A program made the position numbers and the translations under genes. DNA of 64,000 nt from assembly GCF_002009175.1 (NCBI RefSeq), contig NZ_CP018047.1, forward strand, positions 496,001 through 560,000. The letters run 5' to 3'. This stretch comes from Streptomyces niveus (GTDB lineage Bacteria > Actinomycetota > Actinomycetes > Streptomycetales > Streptomycetaceae). This document shows positions 58,262 through 64,000 of the stretch, one piece after another (position 1 is the stretch's first letter; the number at the start of each line of letters is the position of its first letter). A model generated the notes under the pieces. The model had not been told where the DNA came from and searched no databases. It saw nothing but the letters and a program-made list of their open reading frames with translations.

Positions 58262-60169
58262 TCAGCTCTTGTCGAATTCGGCGTCGATGACGTCGTCGTC
58301 GGCGCCGCGGGAGCGCGAGTCCTCTTCCGTCCCGGACTCCGGCCCGTCTCCCTCGCCCGTGCCCGTCGCCGGTCCCGCCTGACGGGCGGACAGCGCCGCG
58401 TACACCTGCTGGAGTTCGGAGGTCAGCGATCTGGCCCTGGCCGGGTCGGCCTCGTCCTTGACGGCCTGCCGGGCGTCGGTGACCAGCATCCGCGCGCGGG
58501 CCTTCTCGTGTTCGGGCGCGGAGTCGCCGAGTTCGGTGAGACTCCGCTCCACCTGGTAGGCGGCGGTGTCGAGTTCGTTGCGCGCGTCGACCGCCTCGCG
58601 CAGTGCCTGGTCCTCGCCCCGGTTGCTCTCGGCCTCGGCGACCATCCGCTCGACCTCGGAGGGGTCGAGGTTGGAGCCCTCGCTGATGGTGATGGACTGT
58701 TCCCTGCCGGTGGCCTTGTCCTTCGCGGTGACGTCGAGGATGCCGTTGGCGTCGATGTCGAAGGTGACGTCGATCTGTGGTTCGCCACGGGGCGCGGGCC
58801 GGATGTCGGTGAGCTGGAACCGGCCCAGTACCCGGTTGTCGGCGGCCCGTTCACGTTCGCCCTGCACCACCACGACATCCACGGCAGGCTGGCTGTCCTC
58901 GGCGGTGGAGAACGTCTCGGAACGGCGGACGGGGATCGTGGTGTTCCGCTCGATGATCTTCGTCATGACGCCGCCGCGCGTCTCGACGCCGAGGGAGAGC
59001 GGGGTGACGTCGAGCAGCAGGACGTCCTTGACCTCACCCTTGAGGACACCCGCCTGGATCGCGGCGCCGAGCGCCACGACCTCGTCGGGGTTGACGCTCA
59101 TGTTGGGGTCCTTGCCGCCGGTGAGGCGGCGGACCAGGGCCTGTACGGCGGGCATCCGCGTGGAGCCGCCGACGAGGATGACCTCGTCGATGTCCTGGTC
59201 GCTCACCTTGGCGTCGGCGAGCGCCTGCTGGACGGGGTCCAGACAGCGCTCCACGAGATCGGCGGTGATCTGCTCGAACGTGGACCGCATGACCGTCTCG
59301 GTCAGATGCTTGGGGCCGGAGGCGTCGGCGGTGACGAAGGGCAGGCTGACCTGTGTCTGGCTGACCGAGCTGAGTTCGGTCTTGGCCTTCTCGGCGGCTT
59401 CGAAGAGTCGTTGCAGGGCCTGCGGGTCCTGTCGAAGGTCGATGCCGTTCTCCCGCTGGAAGGTGTCCGCGAGGTGGTCCACGAGACGGCGGTCGAAGTC
59501 GTCGCCGCCGAGGTGGCTGTCACCGGCGGTGGAACGCACCTCGACCACTCCGTCCCCGACGTCCAGGACGCTCACGTCGAAGGTGCCGCCGCCGAGGTCG
59601 AAGACGAGCACGGTCTCGTGCTGTTTCTTGTCCATCCCGTACGCCAGCGCGGCGGCCGTCGGCTCGTTGATGATGCGCAGCACTTCGAGGCCGGCGATCC
59701 GGCCGGCGTCCTTGGTTGCGGTGCGCTGGGCGTCGTTGAAGTAGGCGGGCACGGTGATGACGGCTTCGGTGACCCGTTCACCCATCGACTTCCCCGCGTC
59801 GTCGGCGAGTTTGCGCAGCACGAGCGCGCTTATCTCCTCGGGGGCGTACAGCTTTCCCCGTACGTCGATACGGGCGACGCCGCCGTCACCCTCGACCACG
59901 TCGTACGCGACGGCCTTGGCCTCGTCGGATATCTCGTCGTAGTGGCGGCCGATGAAGCGCTTGGCCGAGTAGATGGTGCCTTTCGGATTGAGGATCGCCT
60001 GGCGCCGGGCGAGTTGCCCGATCAGGCGCTCCCCCGAGTCGGTGTATCCGACCACAGAGGGTGTGGTGCGGGTGCCCTCCGCGTTGGGGAGCACGGTCGC
60101 CTCGCCGCCCTCCCACGCGGCGATCACCGAGTTGGTGGTACCGAGATCGATTCCTACTGCCTTGGCCAT
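58262..60169 (-). CDS. dnaK: Molecular chaperone DnaK (Hsp70)
   Basis: A 635-aa Hsp70. The ATPase domain starts with [18 protein letters not shown] and contains [33 protein letters not shown] and [12 protein letters not shown]. The substrate-binding domain has [14 protein letters not shown] and the usual strand/loop pattern. The C-terminal lid (about 520-600) is followed by a Gly/Glu tail ending in [10 protein letters not shown]. It folds and protects client proteins with GrpE and the J protein. ATG at 60169 has GAGGAG upstream; the longer frame before it is unsupported. It is the first gene of the chaperone operon, probably a second copy of the set. Confidence 0.95.
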   Translation of the reverse strand: MAKAVGIDLGTTNSVIAAWEGGEATVLPNAEGTRTTPSVVGYTDSGERLIGQLARRQAILNPKGTIYSAKRFIGRHYDEISDEAKAVAYDVVEGDGGVARIDVRGKLYAPEEISALVLRKLADDAGKSMGERVTEAVITVPAYFNDAQRTATKDAGRIAGLEVLRIINEPTAAALAYGMDKKQHETVLVFDLGGGTFDVSVLDVGDGVVEVRSTAGDSHLGGDDFDRRLVDHLADTFQRENGIDLRQDPQALQRLFEAAEKAKTELSSVSQTQVSLPFVTADASGPKHLTETVMRSTFEQITADLVERCLDPVQQALADAKVSDQDIDEVILVGGSTRMPAVQALVRRLTGGKDPNMSVNPDEVVALGAAIQAGVLKGEVKDVLLLDVTPLSLGVETRGGVMTKIIERNTTIPVRRSETFSTAEDSQPAVDVVVVQGERERAADNRVLGRFQLTDIRPAPRGEPQIDVTFDIDANGILDVTAKDKATGREQSITISEGSNLDPSEVERMVAEAESNRGEDQALREAVDARNELDTAAYQVERSLTELGDSAPEHEKARARMLVTDARQAVKDEADPARARSLTSELQQVYAALSARQAGPATGTGEGDGPESGTEEDSRSRGADDDVIDAEFDKS

Positions 60170-60330
60170 GGAAGAACTCCTCAGAACTGCCGCTCCCAGT
60201 CGCTCGGCCGCAGGCGTTCGGCCCGCCGCGACGGCGGGGCCCGGCCCGGTGAAGCGCACCGCGTCGATGAGGCCGTCGCACATCAGGGCCTCGTCCGCCT
60301 CGCCCCGCGGGCCGTGCGCCCGGTGGCCGG

Positions 60331-60380
60331 CGCATGCCACTCACTGCCGTCCAGTTTCACATCATTTGTCATGGCATGCG
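60331..60380. promoter_or_regulatory. Inverted repeat in the dnaK promoter region
   Basis: CGCATGCCA (60331-60339) and TGGCATGCG (60372-60380) are perfect inverted arms around a 32-base AT-richer stretch. Each arm has a GCATGC core, a small palindrome, so it may be two operator sites 41 bp apart flanking the dnaK promoter (start 60169). The HspR consensus CTTGAGT-N7-ACTCAAG is not present. No strong -35/-10 pair was recognised between them. Confidence 0.55.
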
Positions 60381-60459
60381 AAAGGTGCACGCGGTGGTGG
60401 GCACCGTGGTTCGCGTGCGGTGCGCGTCGTGTGAGGTCAGTGGTGTGCGTCGTGTGAGG

Positions 60460-62814
60460 TCAGCGGCGGGGCCGGGCCGCGTTGGGCCGGCGTCCCGGCG
60501 GGTAGGCGGGCGTGGGCGGAGCCACGACGGCGGGAATGGCGCGGGCCTCGGCGACTCCGCCGTGGACGGTGAGCGCGTCGCCGTAGTGGTGGATCCGCAG
60601 CGGGGCGCCGGTCGGGAGGGTGTACGTGGCTGTGGTCGGGGTGATCTCCACACGGAGGTGGCGGCCCTGGAACTGCATCGTGAACGCGAGCCGGCTGATC
60701 TCCTCCGGCAGCCTCGGCGCGAAATCCAGCCGGTTCCAGCCGTGCCTCATCCCGCCGAAGCCGACCACCAGCACCATCCAGGCGCCCGCGAGCGAGGCGA
60801 TGTGGAGACCGTCCCGGGTGTTGTGCTCCAGATCCTCCAGGTCCATCAGCGCGGCCTCGGTCAGATAGTCGTAGGCCAGGCGCAGGTGTCCCGTCTCAAC
60901 GGCCATGACCGCCTGGCAGCAGGCCGACAGGGAGGAGTCCCGGACGGTGAGGGGTTCGTAGTAGGCGAAGTTGCGCGCCTTGTGATCGGCGTCGAAGTAC
61001 GAGCTGCACTTGACCATCGCCAGGACCAGGTCGGCCTGTTTGACGACCTGCTTGCGGTAGATGTCGAAGTACGGGAAGTGGAGCAGGAGCGGGTACTGGT
61101 CGGGCCGGGTGTTCTCGAAGTCCCACACCTGGTGCCGGGTGAATCCGGCGTCCTGCTCATGGACGCGCAGTTCGCTGTTGTAGGGGATGTTCATGGCGTC
61201 GGCCGCGTCGCGCCAGGTCGCGCTCTCCTCGTCGTCCACACCGAGCCGGGCCGCGACATCGGCGTTGCGCTCCACGATGTCCGCCGCCGCCGTCAGATTC
61301 GTCCGGGCCATCAGATTCGTGTACGTGTTGTCGTCCACGACCGCGCTGTACTCGTCGGGGCCGGTGACACCGTCGATGTGGAAGGCGCCGTGGTGGTCGT
61401 GGTGTCCGAGCGATCTCCACAGGCGCGCCGTCTCCACCAGCAGTTCGACGGCGCAGTCTCGCTCGAACTCCTCGTCGTGCGTGGCGGACAGGTACCCCAG
61501 GGCCGCGTCGGCGATTCCGGCGTTCACATGGAAGGCGGCCGCGCCGGCCGGCCAGTAGGCCGAGCACTCCGAGCCGTCGATGGTCCGCCAGGGGAACGCG
61601 GCTCCACGCAGCCCGAGTTGCTCGGCGCGCTCACGCGCGGCCGGCAGGGTGCTCTGGCGCCAGCGCAGCGCTTGTGACACCGCGTCCGGTGAGGTGTAGG
61701 TGAGCAGCGGCAGGACGAACGCCTCGGTGTCCCAGAAGGCGTGCCCGTCGTAGCCGGAGCCGGTCAACCCCTTGGCGGGGATGCCCCGTTGCTCGGCGCG
61801 GGCGCCGGCCTGGAGTACGTGGAAGAGGGCGAAGCGTACGGCCTGCTGGATTTTCTCGTCACCGTCGACCTGTACGTCGCCGCACTGCCAGAAGTCGTCG
61901 AGGTAGGCGCGCTGTTCGTCGGCGAGGCCGTCCCAGCCGACGCTCGCGGCGCCGGCCAGAGCCGCGTCCACCTGGTCGGCCACGGCGGGCAGGGACCGGG
62001 TGCTGGACCAGCCGTACGCCACGAGTTTGTCCAGGCGCAGGCTCTTGCCCGGGGCCAGGACGGAGGTGACGGTCAGCCGGGCGATGTCGTCGTCCGACTC
62101 GCACTCCGTGGTGGTCGGCTCGGGTCCGGACACGGCGTGGTCGGCCGCGGCGCCGACGCGCAGACCGCTGCGGCGGGTGCGGTGCACCAGCCGCAGCCGG
62201 TTTCCGGAGGCGAAGGTCTCCTCCGCCTCCAGCGGCGACTCCAGTGCGACGGCGGCGCGGGGATCGGCGGCCGCGCCGGGCAGTTGCTCGTTGGCCACCA
62301 GCTCGGACTGGATCACGACGCGCACCTCGGTGTCGACCGCCTCGACCCGGTAGGAGACGGCGGCGACCGCGCGCTGGGTGAAGGACACGAGCCGGGTGGA
62401 GCGCACCCGTACGGTGCTGCCCGCCGGTGAGGTCCACTCGCAGGTGCGGTGCAGCAGACCGGAACGCAGATCGAGGACCCGCTCGTGGGAGCGCAGATGC
62501 CCGTAGCGCAGGTCGAAGGGCTCGTCGTCGACCAGCAGGCGGATGATCTTGCCGTTGGTGACGTTGATGACGGTCTGGCCGGACTCCGGGTAGCCGTAAC
62601 CGGCCTCGGCGTACGGCAGGGGGTGCAGTTCGTGGACGCCGTTGAGGTAGGAGCCGGGCAGTCCGTGCGGTTCGCCCTCGTCCAGGTTGCCGCGCCAGCC
62701 GATGTGGCCGTTGGAGAGGGCGAAGACCGACTCGCTCTGCGGGAGCACGTCGAGGTTGAGTTCCGTCTCGCGGAGCGACCAGGGCTCCACCGCGTACATG
62801 GAGTCGGTGATCAT
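60460..62814 (-). CDS. GH65 glycoside phosphorylase (maltose/trehalose/kojibiose type)
   Basis: A 784-aa enzyme that cleaves an alpha-glucoside with phosphate to give beta-glucose 1-phosphate. The N-terminal beta-sandwich covers about 1-260, the (alpha/alpha)6 barrel about 300-690, and a C-terminal sandwich follows. The catalytic acid Glu488 is in VTGPDEYSAVVDDN. GSGYDGHAFWDTEAFVLPLL and VVKQADLVLAMVKCSSYF (phosphate/barrel motifs) are clear. Substrate cannot be decided between maltose, trehalose, kojibiose and nigerose. The start overlaps the beta-phosphoglucomutase stop by four bases (ATGA), which links the two in one pathway. An unusual Pro/Arg tail is at the C-terminus (AYPPGRRPNAARPRR). 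Confidence 0.93.
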   Translation of the reverse strand: MITDSMYAVEPWSLRETELNLDVLPQSESVFALSNGHIGWRGNLDEGEPHGLPGSYLNGVHELHPLPYAEAGYGYPESGQTVINVTNGKIIRLLVDDEPFDLRYGHLRSHERVLDLRSGLLHRTCEWTSPAGSTVRVRSTRLVSFTQRAVAAVSYRVEAVDTEVRVVIQSELVANEQLPGAAADPRAAVALESPLEAEETFASGNRLRLVHRTRRSGLRVGAAADHAVSGPEPTTTECESDDDIARLTVTSVLAPGKSLRLDKLVAYGWSSTRSLPAVADQVDAALAGAASVGWDGLADEQRAYLDDFWQCGDVQVDGDEKIQQAVRFALFHVLQAGARAEQRGIPAKGLTGSGYDGHAFWDTEAFVLPLLTYTSPDAVSQALRWRQSTLPAARERAEQLGLRGAAFPWRTIDGSECSAYWPAGAAAFHVNAGIADAALGYLSATHDEEFERDCAVELLVETARLWRSLGHHDHHGAFHIDGVTGPDEYSAVVDDNTYTNLMARTNLTAAADIVERNADVAARLGVDDEESATWRDAADAMNIPYNSELRVHEQDAGFTRHQVWDFENTRPDQYPLLLHFPYFDIYRKQVVKQADLVLAMVKCSSYFDADHKARNFAYYEPLTVRDSSLSACCQAVMAVETGHLRLAYDYLTEAALMDLEDLEHNTRDGLHIASLAGAWMVLVVGFGGMRHGWNRLDFAPRLPEEISRLAFTMQFQGRHLRVEITPTTATYTLPTGAPLRIHHYGDALTVHGGVAEARAIPAVVAPPTPAYPPGRRPNAARPRR

Positions 62815-63560
62815 GCGCGCGGCTCCCGGTCGGCGAGGTCGGCCAGATCGGTGACGACCGTGTCCGCGCCGTGGGACCGCAGGGCGTCGGCCTGGCCCAC
62901 CCGGTCGACGCCCACGACGTACCCGAAGTGTCCGGACCGGCCCGCCTCCATGCCGGCCAGCGCGTCCTCGAACACGGCGGCGGCCGACGCCTGGACGCCG
63001 AGGTCGCCGGCCGCCGCGAGGAAGGGCGCGGGGTCGGGTTTGCCGGGCAGTCCGCGCTCCGCCGCGACGACTCCGTCGACACGGGTGTCGAAGAGGGCTT
63101 CGGCGTCGATCGCGCGCAGGATGTCGCGGCAGTTGGTGCTGGAGGAGACCACGGCGGTGCGCAGCCCGCCCGCCCGGACGGCCTTGATGTAGCGCAGCGA
63201 GCCGTCGTACGCGTCGACGCCGCCCGCCTTGATCCTCTTCAGCAGCCGGTCGTTCTTGCGGTTGCCCAGTCCCTGGACGGTGGCCCGGTCCGGCGGGTCG
63301 TCCGGCGAGCCTTCGGGCAGTTCGATACCGCGCGAGGCGAGGAAGGTGCGTACGCCGTCGGCGCGGGGAAGGCCGTCGACGTACCGGTTGTAGTCCGCGA
63401 CGGCGTCGAACGGGCGGAATTCCCCGTCACCGCGCTCCCGCAGGAACTCGTCGAATGTCTCCTTCCAGGCTGCCGCGTGGACGACGGCCGTCTTGGTGAT
63501 GACACCGTCGAGGTCGAAGAGACAGGCCTGGATTCCGTCCGGGAGGCCGAGTTTCGTCAT
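62811..63560 (-). CDS. pgmB: Beta-phosphoglucomutase (HAD superfamily)
   Basis: A 249-aa HAD phosphatase-fold enzyme that converts beta-glucose 1-phosphate to glucose 6-phosphate. Asp16 (nucleophile) and Asp18 are in LFDLDGVITKT; the cap helix domain follows (WKETFDEFLRERG, DYNRYVDGLPRADGV), then RTAVVSSSTNC (motif II) and VFEDALAGMEAG (motif IV). ATG at 63560 has AGAAGGTG upstream; GTG 63569 is unsupported. It is translated just before the GH65 phosphorylase, so the pair channels imported disaccharide into glycolysis. Length is slightly above the typical 220 aa. Confidence 0.93.
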   Translation of the reverse strand: MTKLGLPDGIQACLFDLDGVITKTAVVHAAAWKETFDEFLRERGDGEFRPFDAVADYNRYVDGLPRADGVRTFLASRGIELPEGSPDDPPDRATVQGLGNRKNDRLLKRIKAGGVDAYDGSLRYIKAVRAGGLRTAVVSSSTNCRDILRAIDAEALFDTRVDGVVAAERGLPGKPDPAPFLAAAGDLGVQASAAAVFEDALAGMEAGRSGHFGYVVGVDRVGQADALRSHGADTVVTDLADLADREPRA

Positions 63561-63686
63561 GCGGTGCACCTTCTGGCGTGGAAGGGAGCTGCTTTCCCGG
63601 CAATCGTAGGGCGGTCGGCCGGACCGGTCCTCGGGAACATTCGCCGCGCGGCCTGCGTCCGGAGTGGGAAGAACGGGAAAACCCCG

Positions 63687-63732
63687 CGGGATTCCCGAAG
63701 GAAATCCGGCAGGGAGCGTGGGAGGAATCCCG
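63687..63732. terminator. Possible terminator downstream of the phosphatase gene
   Basis: CGGGATTCC (63687-63695) and GGAATCCCG (63724-63732) are perfect 9-base arms with a 28-base loop. It lies after the stop of the SpoIIE-type phosphatase gene (minus strand, stop at 63766) and 126 bases before pgmB. The long loop makes it only a moderate candidate. Confidence 0.45.
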
Positions 63733-63765
63733 GGGAATTCCCTCGGCGGGCCGATGGCCCTTCGC

Positions 63766-64000
63766 TCATTCGGCGGTGGCGGTGTACGGCTCGATGCCGG
63801 GCGGGATGCGTACCGCGATCATCGCGATGTCGTCCGTACCGGCGTCACCGAGGGCCACGACGAGTTCGTCGCAGAAGGTCTCCAGCGGGGCGCGGGCCAG
63901 CGCGGCTGCGTGCAGCCGCAGCCGCGTCATGCCGTCGTCGAACGTCTCGCTGCGGCGCTCGATCAGCCCGTCGGTGTACAGCAGGACCGTCGAGCCCGGC
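63766..64000 (-). CDS. SpoIIE-type protein phosphatase, C-terminal part (5' end cut by window edge)
   Basis: The last 77 codons of a minus-strand gene. STVLLYTDGLIERRSETFDDG is the signature of the PP2C/SpoIIE (RsbU-like) phosphatase domain, and GTDDIAMIAVRIPP is the final conserved metal-binding motif (DDIAM). Such proteins dephosphorylate anti-anti-sigma factors and are very numerous in Streptomyces, often fused to PAS, GAF or kinase-like sensors; the N-terminus is outside the window. Confidence 0.88.
   Translation of the reverse strand, partial: PGSTVLLYTDGLIERRSETFDDGMTRLRLHAAALARAPLETFCDELVVALGDAGTDDIAMIAVRIPPGIEPYTATAE

Noticed and set aside
57833..60457. 874-aa plus-strand frame over grpE and dnaK
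   Set aside because: Antisense of conserved chaperones; Ser/Arg-rich junk composition.
1..64000. CRISPR array, tRNA or rRNA genes
   Set aside because: No regularly spaced long direct repeats with spacers and no cloverleaf or rRNA-like stretch were seen; the tandem arrays found have no spacers.

Overview
The window is typical actinobacterial chromosome, most likely Streptomyces or a close relative. The evidence is very high GC, GTG starts, many ATGA/GTGA coupled gene pairs, an RppA-type 1,3,6,8-tetrahydroxynaphthalene synthase, F420-type oxidoreductases, secreted sugar-active enzymes with CBM6 or AbfB modules, and the class of 22-base terminator repeat common between Streptomyces genes. It looks like an accessory or arm-proximal region: sugar catabolism, regulators and secreted proteins dominate, and several genes (second-type ligA, hemC and a full dnaK set) look like paralogues of core genes. 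No tRNA, rRNA or CRISPR array was seen. Layout: 1-6.7 kb holds a LacI-regulated minus-strand operon (FAD oxidoreductase, hydantoinase/oxoprolinase, an unknown 217-aa protein, a permease cut by the window edge). 6.9-7.9 kb is a CE7 acetyl xylan esterase. 7.9-10.3 kb is an OpuC-like osmoprotectant importer without its ATPase. 10.4-13.2 kb is a MocR regulator facing an alpha/beta hydrolase and a membrane protein. 13.3-14.7 kb has cyanase and a MerR regulator. 14.8-20.8 kb is an alpha-galactoside/alpha-glucoside unit (ROK repressor, GH36, GH13, GntR regulator). 20.9-28.8 kb is a secreted set (ThuA/DUF1080/CBM6 protein, PQQ-type sugar dehydrogenase, GH2 enzyme). 29.1-31.5 kb has small proteins, a cupin and a GlxA-like regulator. 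31.6-36.6 kb has a GNAT gene broken by a small inverted-repeat element, an NAD-dependent DNA ligase, an LLM oxidoreductase and hemC. 36.7-40.3 kb has a secreted protein, then a P450-RppA pair for polyketide pigment. 40.4-47.1 kb is the most unusual locus: a small protein resembling the trypco2 (trypsin-co-occurring) family diverges from a 1310-aa trypsin/PknG-like kinase/TPR fusion, which is coupled to a four-TM sensor-like protein and a solute-binding lipoprotein. 47.2-53.6 kb has a beta-helix protein, an SGNH hydrolase, an NPP1-family protein, and an APC permease-amidohydrolase pair with an Lrp regulator. 53.7-60.2 kb is a five-gene chaperone operon (dnaK, grpE, dnaJ, a MerR/CbpM-like gene, clpB). 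60.5-63.6 kb is a GH65 phosphorylase with beta-phosphoglucomutase. The right edge cuts a SpoIIE-type phosphatase gene. How genes work together: the three genes at 40.8-47.1 kb recall the mycobacterial and corynebacterial PknG-GlnX-GlnH sensing module, in which a periplasmic binding protein signals through a membrane protein to a soluble PknG-type kinase. Here the kinase carries an extra N-terminal serine protease, the binding protein looks like a sugar-type rather than a glutamine-type protein, and a trypco2-like gene is added. Functional statements are family-based inferences from reading the sequence; no database searches were run.
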